Shown: piece by piece, positions 8,580 through 17,742 of the stretch
How positions within the stretch are numbered: the first letter of the stretch is position 1
Layout of the letters: the number at the start of each line of letters is the position of its first letter
Source of the DNA: an uncultured Acidimicrobiaceae bacterium
GTDB lineage: Bacteria > Actinomycetota > Acidimicrobiia > Spongiisociales > SHLN01
DNA length: 43,620 bases
Assembly (NCBI GenBank): GCA_947259275.1
Contig: CAMYMH010000022.1
Location: 1-43,620, forward strand
Direction: 5' to 3'
Position numbers and translations under genes: made by a program
The notes under the pieces: model-generated
Told to the model about the DNA's origin: nothing
Database searches by the model: none
The model's input: only the letters and a program-made list of their open reading frames with translations

Positions 8580-9469
8580 CCGCCGCTGGCGGAGAAGTGC
8601 ATCCAGTCCTTGAGGGAATTCCAGTCACCGCCCCACGCCCACCCCATTTCGGCGAAGGCCGCAACCACCACATCGCCGGGTGCGATCATGCCGGGACGCA
8701 GGTCGCTCCGATCGGTGTACACCGAGGCCAGCTCGGGCAGGACGAGATCGCCCTTCTGATATGGATTGTGGAACGGGTTGATATCGATGGCGAGGCCGTA
8801 GGCGTGCTGCGACCAGCTCGAGTTGCCGACGGCGGGCCGACAGACGAACGAGGTGGTGTCATTCCAATCCCCGGTCGGAGGTGCATCGATCTCTTCGGCT
8901 CTTATCACCCGCATCTGCTCGATCGGAAATCCGGCGTCAAACAGCGCCCGGAAGACTTCGACCACGCCCTCGGCCCACGCCGCGTTTACCAGAATCTCAC
9001 CGGTATGTATGCCCGCGTCGAAACCGACATGCGAGACGGTCACATAGGACAGCTCTTCGACGGTCACCGGGCAATCCGGGGTCCAGCTCGACCGGGCCAG
9101 GACTGCATCGGGCACCGGCTGGACGGTCCACGCGAACCCATCGCCGGCCGGGGGTGGGAGATCGTCGGGAGTTGCCAGCCGGCGGTCGACCAACTCCGGC
9201 GGAGTCGGCAAGACCTGGCCGTGCTCATCGGGTCGAAGCGGCAGCGGCCGGGTGCCGAGCCACTCGGGGCGAGCGAACTGCGAAACCGTCGTCGAGGTAG
9301 TGGGTGCAATCGTGGCAGGCGGCGTGGTCGAAGTGGGGAGGGCAGGCGGCCCTGCGGCGGCCGGGGGGAGCGTCGCCGTGGTTGGGGCCGCCGCCTCCGC
9401 TCCCCCACCGCCGCAGGCCGATAGCAGAACCAACAGTGAAACCGCTCCGAAACAACCTCGTCCCCGCAT
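8576..9469 (-). CDS. M15-type D-Ala-D-Ala carboxypeptidase-like lipoprotein
   Basis: A 297-residue exported lipoprotein: signal CFGAVSLLVLLSACGGGG with lipobox LSAC, then an Ala/Pro/Thr linker (~residues 25-65). The catalytic domain shows the M15 metallopeptidase signature: SQHAYGLAIDIN (H..G.A.D, zinc His and Asp, ~residues 223-234), an upstream FVCRP segment, and WMHFS near the C-terminus (the final zinc His). Family enzymes (VanY/VanX/endolysin-like) cleave D-Ala-D-Ala or related peptidoglycan cross-links outside the membrane. The region before the His motif, VIRAEEIDAPPTGDWNDT, resembles the substrate-binding part of Peptidase_M15_4 proteins. Monocistronic; its stop codon lies inside a hairpin. 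The exact bond cleaved is not predictable. Confidence 0.88.
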   Translation of the reverse strand: MRGRGCFGAVSLLVLLSACGGGGAEAAAPTTATLPPAAAGPPALPTSTTPPATIAPTTSTTVSQFARPEWLGTRPLPLRPDEHGQVLPTPPELVDRRLATPDDLPPPAGDGFAWTVQPVPDAVLARSSWTPDCPVTVEELSYVTVSHVGFDAGIHTGEILVNAAWAEGVVEVFRALFDAGFPIEQMRVIRAEEIDAPPTGDWNDTTSFVCRPAVGNSSWSQHAYGLAIDINPFHNPYQKGDLVLPELASVYTDRSDLRPGMIAPGDVVVAAFAEMGWAWGGDWNSLKDWMHFSASGG

Positions 9470-9568
9470 ACCAGGACGGTACCCGGGAGTGCCCCCTATT
9501 CGAACACATTCCGACGGGCGAGCCGGCCATGCGACCGGCAGACAGAAGAGCCGACCGGCGATACGCTC

Positions 9569-12307
9569 ATGAGCGTGATCCCCGAGATTCCGGAAGAAGT
9601 CCTGGATCCACGTCCGCGGCGCCTTCAGCGCCGCTGGCCTTGGATAACAGGCTTCGTCATCATCCTCTTGGTCGTGTGGGCCGAGGCCGCTTCATCGCGC
9701 ATCTTCGAGGCACGGAACCTGGCGCTGGCCGGCGTCGAGAAACTGGAGGCGGTACGACAACGAGTCAGCATCGACGCGGTCGCCGAGGGCAGGTTGATCC
9801 CCGAGCTGGAAGCGGCCACCGCTGATTTCGCAGCGGCTCAGACCCAGGTCCGTTCATGGTTGGTAGCTCCGCTGCGCCTGGTGCCTTGGGTGGGAACGCA
9901 AGTCCGGTCGGCCGATGCCTTGAGTGGGTCGGCCACCGAAGTGACTCGGGCGCTGGCCGAGGCTGCGGCCGCGGTTGCCGATCTATCCGGCGAGGCGGCC
10001 GACCAGGATCGGGTAGCCGTCGCCCGGGAGGCAGTCAGCATTGTGCACACAACCCAGAGTGTTCTCGACGCGGTCGACCTGGGACCGGTTGGGGGACTCA
10101 CCCGCTCGCTGGCCGATGCCCGGCAGCGGTTCACGTCGGAACTAGGGCAGGCACAGATCCTGCTCGAGGAAGTCGAAGTGGCCGCCGCCGGTTTGGCCGA
10201 GTTTCTCGACGGACCAACCACCTACCTGGTCCTGGCCGCCAACAACAGCGAGATGCGAGCCGGCTCCGGCTCCTACCTCCAGGCCGGAACCGTGACGATT
10301 ACCAACGGAAAGCTCGAGATCGCCGATTTGCGCTCTACCGGTGAGATCTTGCTGGACGGAGATGCCGTCGAGATACAAGACGCCGACCTGGCTGATCGGT
10401 GGGGCTGGATGGACATCGCCATGGATTGGCGCAACCTCAGCGCCAGTCCTCGGTTTCCGGCCAACGCAGAGCTGGCCGCGGCGATGTGGGACGAGCTGAA
10501 AGGCGAAACCGTCGACGGCGTGATCGCTCTCGACCCGGTCGCACTGGCTGCCATCATGGGCGCCACCGGACCCGTCGAGGTGGATGGGCGCCGCATCGAT
10601 GAAGCCGGCGTGGTACGCGAGTTGCTGTTCGATCAGTACTGGGAAGACGATGTCGCCGTCCGACGCGATCGCCTCCAGGAGGTGGCCGTCGCCGCCCTGC
10701 GAGCGGTAGACAGCAGCCAGATCGATCTGGTCACGATGGCCAAGCGCATGCAGGACGCGGCCTCGGGTCGTCATCTGCTGGCCTGGTCCCGCCACCCCGG
10801 CCAGCAGGCGGCCTGGCAGACGGTTGGCATTGACGGGACGCTCGAGCCGAACTCGGTGGCCGTCTCGGTGCTCAATCGCGGCGCCAACAAACTCGACAGC
10901 TTCCTCAGCGTCGACGCCATGCTGTCCTCGGAAGCGATGGGATCAGATCGTGCAGTCGTGCTCCGCTTGGAATTGGACAACCGGGCTCAGTCGGCATTTC
11001 CCGACTACGTGCTCGGCCCGGCATTGGCACTCGGCAACGAGCCGGGAACTTACGCCGGAATACTGTCGGTCAACCTGCCGGCCAGCGCCCGGGCACCATC
11101 CTTCGTCGAAGTCGACAGCCTGGCGGCAACCGGGAGCGACGGAGTTAGCCAGGTGATTGCGGTATGGGTGGAGGTCCCTCCGGGGAAGACCGTCACCCAT
11201 GAGCTCGAATTCGAGCTACCGGAGGGCCACACGACCCTTCGCATCGAGCCGTCTGCCCGGGTCCCAGGCATCGTCTGGAGCGCGGGAGGAGCCACCTGGA
11301 TCGACGCGGCCGCTGCCATTGTGGACCTGAGCGCCGGCACCGTGACCGGGGAGGTCCTCGACCGGGAGATCCAGCCGGTCGTCTTCGAGCCAGACCCGCT
11401 GGACAACCCGGTGGCACCCATACCTTTGATCCGAATCGACGGCGACGTCGAGACCACCGTGTTTGTCGACTGGCAGCTGCTCGACCCACCAATTGACGTT
11501 TGGGAACGCCCGGGCGACGGCGAGTGGACCCTGGTGGAATCCGAGATCACCGACCGGCCACTACGGCTCACCGACCGAACTCGGCTGGTCGAGTACTGCT
11601 ACCGCATTGCACTGCACTCTTCTCCCGACCGCTTCGGCGCCATCGAGTGCCTCACCGTTCCGACTGCACTGGGCTACATGCGTTTCCCGGGAGACTCCGA
11701 CGACTACTTCTCGACCTCGGACTTCGTTGGCTCGGGTGACCTCGACATTCGGGTGTTGGTAGCCCCCGACCGATGGAAGCCCGACTTCTGGCAGATGTTC
11801 GCCGGTCAGTATGACTCGCAGTCAAACGATCGGTCATGGCGATTCGGGATTGACGTCTTCGACGCACTGGTCGGCAATTTCTCTGACGATGGGTTCCGCG
11901 ACCTCGGCGCCAACCGTGAGCTATCGCCTTCCTTCGGCGACGGCCGCCGCAAATGGGTTCGCATGACAATCGAGCCCACCCAGGGCGTCCAGAGATTCTG
12001 GACCTCGAACGGTGGCACGGTTTGGACCCACCTGGGCGACGATCGAGATTTCGACTCGATCGACCAACTGCATGACAGCACCGGCCCGGTGTATATCGCC
12101 GCCGACCGTCCCGGCAGTGACAACCCGTTCGCGGGCAAGCTGTACTACGTCGAGATAAGAGACGGGGTAAACGGTCCCGTGCTGGCCAACCTCGACTTCC
12201 GTACTCCGGCCCAGCTGGACCCCGCTTCGGGCCGCTGGACCGACGACCACGGCAACGTGTTCCGGCCACATGGCACCGGCTGGGAGTACGTACCCCCGGG
12301 CAACTGA
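9569..12307 (+). CDS. DUF4012 protein with C-terminal LamG/jelly-roll-like domain
   Basis: A 912-residue protein. A basic N-terminus (RPRRLQRRWPW) and a single hydrophobic helix (~residues 24-40) anchor it. A long helical region (~45-210, rich in Ala/Glu) leads to the DUF4012 core: TYLVLAANNSEMRAGSGSY (~214-232), a variant of the family's NNAELR.tGG motif, then DLADRWGWMDIAMDWRNLS and DGVIALDPVALAAIMGATGP. Residues ~440-620 form beta-rich repeats. The last ~210 residues (from GYMRFPGDSDDYFST) look like a concanavalin-type jelly roll, with RFGIDVF, VRMTIEPTQG and a final ANLDFR.PAQL segment. DUF4012 proteins are found near polysaccharide export genes in actinobacteria; their function is unknown. 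The added jelly roll suggests glycan binding. ATG 9569 has no strong RBS. Confidence 0.8.
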   Translation: MSVIPEIPEEVLDPRPRRLQRRWPWITGFVIILLVVWAEAASSRIFEARNLALAGVEKLEAVRQRVSIDAVAEGRLIPELEAATADFAAAQTQVRSWLVAPLRLVPWVGTQVRSADALSGSATEVTRALAEAAAAVADLSGEAADQDRVAVAREAVSIVHTTQSVLDAVDLGPVGGLTRSLADARQRFTSELGQAQILLEEVEVAAAGLAEFLDGPTTYLVLAANNSEMRAGSGSYLQAGTVTITNGKLEIADLRSTGEILLDGDAVEIQDADLADRWGWMDIAMDWRNLSASPRFPANAELAAAMWDELKGETVDGVIALDPVALAAIMGATGPVEVDGRRIDEAGVVRELLFDQYWEDDVAVRRDRLQEVAVAALRAVDSSQIDLVTMAKRMQDAASGRHLLAWSRHPGQQAAWQTVGIDGTLEPNSVAVSVLNRGANKLDSFLSVDAMLSSEAMGSDRAVVLRLELDNRAQSAFPDYVLGPALALGNEPGTYAGILSVNLPASARAPSFVEVDSLAATGSDGVSQVIAVWVEVPPGKTVTHELEFELPEGHTTLRIEPSARVPGIVWSAGGATWIDAAAAIVDLSAGTVTGEVLDREIQPVVFEPDPLDNPVAPIPLIRIDGDVETTVFVDWQLLDPPIDVWERPGDGEWTLVESEITDRPLRLTDRTRLVEYCYRIALHSSPDRFGAIECLTVPTALGYMRFPGDSDDYFSTSDFVGSGDLDIRVLVAPDRWKPDFWQMFAGQYDSQSNDRSWRFGIDVFDALVGNFSDDGFRDLGANRELSPSFGDGRRKWVRMTIEPTQGVQRFWTSNGGTVWTHLGDDRDFDSIDQLHDSTGPVYIAADRPGSDNPFAGKLYYVEIRDGVNGPVLANLDFRTPAQLDPASGRWTDDHGNVFRPHGTGWEYVPPGN

Positions 12308-12344
12308 CTCGGCAGGCTGGATGTAAGGGGTCTGCGGGCGACGA

Positions 12345-12662
12345 TCACCCGGCTGCTTGCAGTATCCACAACAGGCTCATTCCGACCGCAATCACCCCGG
12401 CCACGCTCTTGAGCCGCCAGGCGACGAGCGCCGCGGCCCCGGCCGCCAGGAAACGCGGATTACCGAGCGGCGTCACATCCGCCGACCCGTCGACCAACAC
12501 GACCGCCGGCACCACCAGGGCCGCCAGCACCGCCGGGCCAACCAAGCGCAGGGGACGCTGGGCCCAAATCGGCATCGGCTTGGTGCCGAGAATCCCGATG
12601 AACGAAAGCCGAAGCACGTAGGTCCCCACCCCGATCAACAGGGCGGTGAGCCAGTCGCTCAT
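12345..12662 (-). CDS. azlD: AzlD family branched-chain amino acid exporter subunit
   Basis: A 105-residue membrane protein (MSDWLTALLIGVGTYVLR...) with four hydrophobic segments and the AzlD landmarks GTYVLRLSFI near the N-terminus and PLRLVGPAVLAALVVPAV in the middle. AzlD is the small partner of AzlC in a two-subunit exporter of branched-chain amino acids and analogues (BrnFE/YgaZH type). The ATG at 12662 overlaps the stop of azlC by an ATGA junction, the usual coupled arrangement. The upstream azlC partner is broken in this sequence, so unless that is a sequencing error this subunit is probably left without a partner. Confidence 0.9.
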   Translation of the reverse strand: MSDWLTALLIGVGTYVLRLSFIGILGTKPMPIWAQRPLRLVGPAVLAALVVPAVVLVDGSADVTPLGNPRFLAAGAAALVAWRLKSVAGVIAVGMSLLWILQAAG

Positions 12663-13319
12663 GGCCTCATCCGCTCGGCGATTACGCCGGCGGCAATCCC
12701 ACTCAGAGCGCCGATGAGCAGCCCAAGGTTGTAGGAAACATCGTTGGCGACGAGCGCCACCACCCACCGACCGCGGCGGCCACCACGCTCGGGCGGTCTC
12801 GCAGTGTCGGGACCAGCAAAGCGAGAAACACGAGGGGAATGGCGAAGTCGAGCGACCACGACTCGGGGATGGATGCGCCCAGGACGACCCCGACCGCGGT
12901 GGTCACCTGCCAGGTGATCCACAGCGAAGGTAGCGGGTGATCGAGACCGCGAACGCCTGATCGGTGAGGAGGTAGGGCAGGGCTGCCCGCCACCGGGCCG
13001 GTAACTCACGGAAGTGAGGGGCCAATGCTGCGCTGTACATGAGGTGGCGCGCATTGATGACCAGGGCGGTGGCGATCACGACTGCCGCCGCCGAGCCGGC
13101 CGTGATCAGTTGCACCGTCGCTAGCTGAGCGGCGCCGGCAAAGATGATCAGCGAGCTGGCGTAGCCCAGGCCTCCGCCGACCGCGCTGCCGGCTGCCGTC
13201 ACACCGAAGATGAGGCCAAACGGGGCGACGCCGACGAGCAGGGGTGCAATCGCCCGCATCCCGTCCAACAGGCCGGCGCGGGGTGATATGTTCGGCCTCC
13301 TTGCGGGGAAGACCGTCAC
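12659..13319 (-). pseudogene. azlC: azlC, disrupted by an internal deletion and frameshifts
   Basis: Three successive frames on the minus strand together spell an AzlC permease. The first, from GTG 13319, reads ...RAIAPLLVGVAPFGLIFGV... to DQAFAVSITRY and then runs to a stop after RCGSPGR. The second resumes at LWITWQVTTAVGVVLGASIP and continues through LDFAIPLVFLALLVPTLRDR. The third picks up at VVALVANDVSYNLGLLIGAL and ends ERMRP, with its TGA overlapping the azlD ATG. Between SITRY and LWITWQ about 15-20 codons present in intact relatives are missing, out of frame; a further one-base loss lies in the GGTGGGTGG run near 12.765 kb. Two independent lesions favour a true pseudogene, but indel errors cannot be excluded. 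Confidence 0.85.
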
Positions 13320-13349
13320 GCTAGCCGTCCCCGGGCGAGGCGGGCCAAG

Positions 13350-14150
13350 CTACGGCCGCGGAACCAGCGCGATCTGCCGCGCCACGGCAACCAGGTCGCC
13401 CGCCTCATCCCACAACATGCCGTCTTCTTCCAGCAGCCCGCCGTTTATGTGTTCGGTCGAGAACCAGCCGCCGATCCAGCCTGGGCGGGGACGCTTGTGA
13501 ACGTGCACCGTGAGCTCGATCGTCGGCACCCAACCGAGGGAAACTTCGGGCGCATTGAACACCGATGGAGGATGGGCATCGGCGAATAGGAGCATGGCGA
13601 GCGGATCGGGCGGTCGACCGTCCCGGAAGCGCATCCAGCCGGCAATCTCGGCCCGACCATGTTTTTCGCCGCCGGCGAACCCGAGGTGGTCGGGATGGAG
13701 CCGCATTTCCACCTTGTCGAAGATCTGGGGTGCCAACCGATCTCCCCCGGCCCGGGGGTCGATGCAGTCCGCCACCGTTGGGAGCTCGGGAATACCGGTC
13801 TCATAGACCACCCCCTCCCGGTGAGCCGACAGGTCACCGAAGGTGCCGAGCAGGTGGGCTACTACCCGGCCATTCTGGACCAATTGCCCGCGGGCGGTAC
13901 CGAGCCGCCGACCCGATCGGAGGACCTCGCCGGCCAGCTCGGCCGACCCGGCGGCACCCCGGGCGGTGTAGTGGGCCGTTACCGTGACCGGGTCGGGGTG
14001 GCCGGTGGCCGGGCCGAGGGCGTTTGCCAGCATCGCCATCACCAGCCCTCCGTTGGTGATCCCGGCGAAGTCCCAGCCCTCGGGGATCGCCGCCCTCCAG
14101 CGTCCCGCCCCGGTTTCCTCGACTGCGACCGCATCATCGAATTCGTACAT
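13350..14150 (-). CDS. Acyl-CoA thioesterase-like double-hotdog protein
   Basis: A 266-residue protein. ATG 14150 has GGAGG five bases upstream, so it is preferred to the GTG two codons earlier. The layout is a duplicated hotdog fold as in TesB-like or 4HBT_3 thioesterases. In the first half FAGITNGGLVMAMLANAL (~residues 28-45) is the typical helix with the N-G-G dipeptide, followed by VTVTAHYTARG. In the second half come PEVSLGWVPTIELTVHVHKRP and a C-terminal DGMLWDEAGDLVAVARQIALV, the family ending. Such enzymes hydrolyse fatty acyl-CoAs; substrate length is not predictable. It is transcribed in the same direction as the ClC gene, whose stop is 33 bp upstream. Confidence 0.85.
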   Translation of the reverse strand: MYEFDDAVAVEETGAGRWRAAIPEGWDFAGITNGGLVMAMLANALGPATGHPDPVTVTAHYTARGAAGSAELAGEVLRSGRRLGTARGQLVQNGRVVAHLLGTFGDLSAHREGVVYETGIPELPTVADCIDPRAGGDRLAPQIFDKVEMRLHPDHLGFAGGEKHGRAEIAGWMRFRDGRPPDPLAMLLFADAHPPSVFNAPEVSLGWVPTIELTVHVHKRPRPGWIGGWFSTEHINGGLLEEDGMLWDEAGDLVAVARQIALVPRP

Positions 14151-14182
14151 CGCCACCTCCGCGACGAAACCGCCGGCCTGAT

Positions 14183-16234
14183 TCAGCCGTGTTCTGACTC
14201 GCCGAACTTAAGCTCCGGGATCTCGGCGGTGTCATCCTTCCCGGTCGCGTTCAAGCGTTCGATGGTTCGCTCGCGCGCGGTCTCGGTCCCGAAGGCGGTG
14301 ACGACGTCGCCTGCAGCCAACTCGAGATTGCCGGTCGGAACCATCACCGCTCTGCCCCGCTGCACCGATACCAGGGTCAGCCCCTCCGGCCAGACGGTCT
14401 CTTTGACCAGGCGGCCGTCGGCCATGGACTCGCGCGGGATGCGGAAATCGAAGAAGCGCGCTCCCGGGTCGGTCCGCAGGCGGAGTCGTTCGAGGTTCAA
14501 CTCGTGCTCGGTGGTGGTGCTGAGAGCCTGGTGATAGGCGTTTACCGCACTTACTCGCCGAAACACCCCCACCAGCCGGGTTGGGTCCTCGTCATCCACG
14601 ACCGGGAGGCGTCCAACCCCGAGGGCGGCCATCCGCTCGATGGCCAGCGAGACCGGCGACGAGGGTGTCACTGTGGCAGGACGGGCCGTCATCGCCTCGG
14701 CCACTGTGATCTCGTCGGAGGCGCCGCCGGCTCGCTGGATGTCGGCCAGCGTGATGATGCCGATCAGCCTTCCCCCTTCGACAACCGGCAGGCCGTGATG
14801 ACGTTCCCGATCGAGAAGGGCATGGATGTCCGCCAAGGATCGGCCGGGAGCAACGCTCGTCAGGTTGCGGGTCATCACGTCGCGCACCGGCACGGTGTCG
14901 AGCAGATCGACCTCGCCCCGGCGGGTGAGCTTGATCCCGGCGCGGGCCAGCGGCATGGTGTACGCGCTCAGCGAGTGCATGCGCTCGGCCAGGAAGGTGG
15001 CCAGGGTTCCGGCCAGCATGAGGGGAAGGACCAGACCGTAGTCGCCGGTGATTTCGAACACGATGAGAATGGAAGTCAGCGGCGCCCGGGCCACGGCCGC
15101 GAACGTGGCGGCCATTCCCACAATCGCAAACGCGCCGGGCTCGAGAGTGCTGACCGTCCACGAGTTGTCAACGATGTGGGCGAAGCCGGCCCCGAGGGCC
15201 GCGCCGATGAAAAGACTTGGCATGAATGCCCCGCCGGATGCCCGGGCGCCCAGGGTGAGACCGGTGGCCAGAATCTTCACCCCGGCGATGGCCAGCAGCG
15301 TGTACCACATGTAGCTGGCCGGCTCACCGACACCACTCAGAAGCTCCCCGATGAACTCCTGGCCGGTCCCGAGCACCTCCGGGTAGAGGAGGCCGAGGGC
15401 ACCCACCGCCAGCCCGATGATCAGAGGGCGCATCCACACGGGTCCCGGCAGGTTCGCTCCCTCGGTGACCGCCAGCAATCGGAGCAGCACATAGGCCGCC
15501 AGTGCCGCCGCCAGCCCGAGCGCGGCATACAGGAGCAGCTCACGAGGGTCCTCCAGATTGAAGGAGGCGGCCCGCAACAGCCGCTCCTCCCCCACCAGCA
15601 GGCGGCTGGTCACCGCCGCCGATACCGAGGTGATAACCACGACATTGAGATGGCGCAACCCGAAGTTGCCGAGGATCACCTCCATCGCGAACAGCATTCC
15701 GGCGATGGGGGCATTGAAGCTGGCCCCGATACCGGCGCCGGCGCCGGCTGCCACCAGGCTCCGCATCTTGTCCTCGCCCTGGTTGGTATACCGCCCGGCC
15801 ACCGAGCCGACGGTGGCACCAATCTGGACAATCGGGCCCTCTCGCCCCGCCGATCCACCACCACCCAGGGTGGCCGCAGTCGCCGCGATCTTGGTAATCC
15901 ATGAGCGCAAGCGCAGGCGTCCTCCCCGCACGACGAGAGCTGCCATCGCAGCCGGGACGCCATCGCCCTCCGCCTCAGGAGCGAATCGCCTGGCAAGCAG
16001 GAAGGCCAGCAGCAGCCCGGCGGGCACGCTGATCAGGGCGACGGCGGTCCCGACGGAGAGGGCGTCGCTCAGCTCATTCACTCCATCCTCAACCAGGTCG
16101 ATCGACCAGATCAGTAAGGCGCTGCTGAAACCGACCAGGACTCCGACCAGGACGGCCAGAGTCAGGAATGCGGCCGCGCCCGCCCGGTCAAAAGAGCCGC
16201 GCGTGAGCTGGGCAAATCGGGCTCGGGTTGGCAA
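14183..16234 (-). CDS. ClC-family chloride transporter with CBS pair and RCK_C-like tail
   Basis: A 683-residue protein. The open frame reaches further upstream but overlaps the RamB-like gene; TTG 16234, with GAGGA 10 nt before it, is the best start. Residues ~1-430 form the ClC membrane domain: GGGGSAGREGPIVQIG carries the GREGP motif with the gating Glu, GIGASFNAPIAGMLFAMEV the GxFxP-like motif, and GGAFMPSLFIGA the second GxFxP. After it come two CBS domains (VRDVMTRNLTSVAPG..., then VAEAMTARPATVTP...) likely to sense adenine nucleotides, and a final ~75-residue TrkA-C-like module (VWPEGLTLVSVQRGRAVMVP). It is an anion channel or Cl-/H+ antiporter in the inner membrane; which mode is not decidable. 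The CBS and TrkA-C tail suggests ligand gating. Confidence 0.9.
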   Translation of the reverse strand: MPTRARFAQLTRGSFDRAGAAAFLTLAVLVGVLVGFSSALLIWSIDLVEDGVNELSDALSVGTAVALISVPAGLLLAFLLARRFAPEAEGDGVPAAMAALVVRGGRLRLRSWITKIAATAATLGGGGSAGREGPIVQIGATVGSVAGRYTNQGEDKMRSLVAAGAGAGIGASFNAPIAGMLFAMEVILGNFGLRHLNVVVITSVSAAVTSRLLVGEERLLRAASFNLEDPRELLLYAALGLAAALAAYVLLRLLAVTEGANLPGPVWMRPLIIGLAVGALGLLYPEVLGTGQEFIGELLSGVGEPASYMWYTLLAIAGVKILATGLTLGARASGGAFMPSLFIGAALGAGFAHIVDNSWTVSTLEPGAFAIVGMAATFAAVARAPLTSILIVFEITGDYGLVLPLMLAGTLATFLAERMHSLSAYTMPLARAGIKLTRRGEVDLLDTVPVRDVMTRNLTSVAPGRSLADIHALLDRERHHGLPVVEGGRLIGIITLADIQRAGGASDEITVAEAMTARPATVTPSSPVSLAIERMAALGVGRLPVVDDEDPTRLVGVFRRVSAVNAYHQALSTTTEHELNLERLRLRTDPGARFFDFRIPRESMADGRLVKETVWPEGLTLVSVQRGRAVMVPTGNLELAAGDVVTAFGTETARERTIERLNATGKDDTAEIPELKFGESEHG

Positions 16235-16292
16235 AGAAATGGTGTCCTCGGAATTCGATCGAAGCGTTGATCGTACCCCGCCCCCAGCCCTG

Positions 16293-17723
16293 CTATTGGT
16301 CCATGGACTCGAGAAATTCGTAAATCTCGGTGAGATCAACACCCGGCAAACTCCCCGAGGGTACCCCCAGCGGGTTGAGGGCTGCGGCCCGGGCAGAGGG
16401 CCAGGACAGCCCGGCCCATTGTTCGGCCAGGGCGCCCGGTGGACGCCGGCAGCACTCTCCATCCGGACAGTTACTCGTGGTGTGGCGGTCGGTGTCGGAT
16501 CCCCGGAAGAACCGGGCATCCTCGAATCGGGTCCCCACCGTGATGGCGTGGGGCGGCTCACCATCGACCTCGAGATGGGTCGCACACCAGAAGGTCCCTG
16601 ACGGAGTGTCCGTGTACTGGTAGTGAATGCCGAATTTGTCCTCGGAGTGGAACGCGGTCCGGGTTCCCCACTGCCGGCACAGCCGCTGACCTTCGATCGA
16701 CCCGTCCGGAGCAGTTGGAAACGGCACGCCCGAGTTCCCGTACGCCTTCCAGATGACTCCCAACTCGTCCGAGCGAACGAAGTGGGTTCGAAGGCCGAGG
16801 TGACGGGTGGCCAGGTTGGTGAAGCGCTGGGCCGCCAACCGGTAATTGATGTAGTACAGCTCCTTGACGTCCTCAACCGACAAGCGGCGCGCTGCCTTGG
16901 CTTCGATCAGGTAGGGGACGAGGGTTCGTTCCGGGGCGAGAACGGCGGCCGCAAAGTAATTCGCCTCCATTCTTTGCTGGAGGAACTCGATGTAGCCGGC
17001 CGGCGCGCCGTGTCCGAGCACGAAGTGCCCCAACGTTTGCAACACCACGGTGCGGGCCCGTCGGGTCCGCATCTCGTCACGACCCCGAATGAGAATCCGG
17101 TGTTGGCGGAGGTCGGCGAGGGATCGAACTGAGCTCGGTAGGTCCGCCACCTGATGTACTTCGAAGCCGAAATGGGCCACCAGATCATTGAGCGTTGTCT
17201 GCGGCATCGCCCCCGGGCGATCGAATTCGACTGCATCCAACGCCTCGGAAGCCACCCCCTCGATGTCGTCCAGGTAGAGGTCGTGGGCAACCAGGTACTC
17301 CCGGAGGGCAGCATTGGCGGCCAGTGCCTCTTGCGGAGAGGCGGCGTGGACGAACGAACGTTCCTTGAGCTCGGCATAGAGGCGCAGGATGTGTTCGATG
17401 GCGGTGTCCGGGAGCCGGGCGCTCGGCTTCAGATGGGGCAGACCGAGCTCCTGGTACAGCGGATCTGCCTGGGCCTGTTCCAGGTGAATCTCCAACTCGG
17501 CCCGCCGCGACGGTGGGGCGGCGTCGAGCAGGTCGGCAGGGCTGACATCGAGCGCGGTTGCCAGAGCATTGAGAAGACCCAGCTTGGGCTCGCGCCTGCC
17601 GTTCTCGAGGTTCGAGAGATAGGGGGCCGGTTTTCCTACCCGGGCACCGAGGGCGTCGAGAGTCAGGCCCCGCTGGCGCCGGTAGTGACGCAGCCGGCGC
17701 CCGAAGGTCAGCAAATCGATCAT
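16293..17723 (-). CDS. ramB: RamB-like XRE-family regulator of acetate metabolism
   Basis: A 476-residue regulator. The N-terminal XRE helix-turn-helix (residues ~6-62) reads FGRRLRHYRRQRGLTLDALG then APYLSNLENGRREPKLGLL. The middle (~150-290) is an IrrE-N-terminal-like (pseudo-peptidase) region with VVLQTLGHFVLGHGA and QRMEANYFAAAVLAPE. The C-terminal ~150 residues form a Cys-rich domain, ending with CPDGECCRRPPG, of the type found in RamB/short-chain acyl-CoA regulators. In Corynebacterium and Mycobacterium, RamB controls isocitrate lyase and malate synthase genes. Here the gene is divergent from exactly those genes (aceB, aceA), which strongly supports the assignment. Regulation is probably through the short intergenic region, and the protein probably responds to an acyl-CoA or related metabolite. 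Confidence 0.9.
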   Translation of the reverse strand: MIDLLTFGRRLRHYRRQRGLTLDALGARVGKPAPYLSNLENGRREPKLGLLNALATALDVSPADLLDAAPPSRRAELEIHLEQAQADPLYQELGLPHLKPSARLPDTAIEHILRLYAELKERSFVHAASPQEALAANAALREYLVAHDLYLDDIEGVASEALDAVEFDRPGAMPQTTLNDLVAHFGFEVHQVADLPSSVRSLADLRQHRILIRGRDEMRTRRARTVVLQTLGHFVLGHGAPAGYIEFLQQRMEANYFAAAVLAPERTLVPYLIEAKAARRLSVEDVKELYYINYRLAAQRFTNLATRHLGLRTHFVRSDELGVIWKAYGNSGVPFPTAPDGSIEGQRLCRQWGTRTAFHSEDKFGIHYQYTDTPSGTFWCATHLEVDGEPPHAITVGTRFEDARFFRGSDTDRHTTSNCPDGECCRRPPGALAEQWAGLSWPSARAAALNPLGVPSGSLPGVDLTEIYEFLESMDQ

Positions 17724-17742
17724 AACTTCGACCCCTTCGCGC

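Noticed and set aside
14504..15904. A 466-codon plus-strand open frame opposite the ClC gene
   Set aside because: It is Gln/Gly/His-rich nonsense, complementary to the ClC membrane domain with all its motifs intact.
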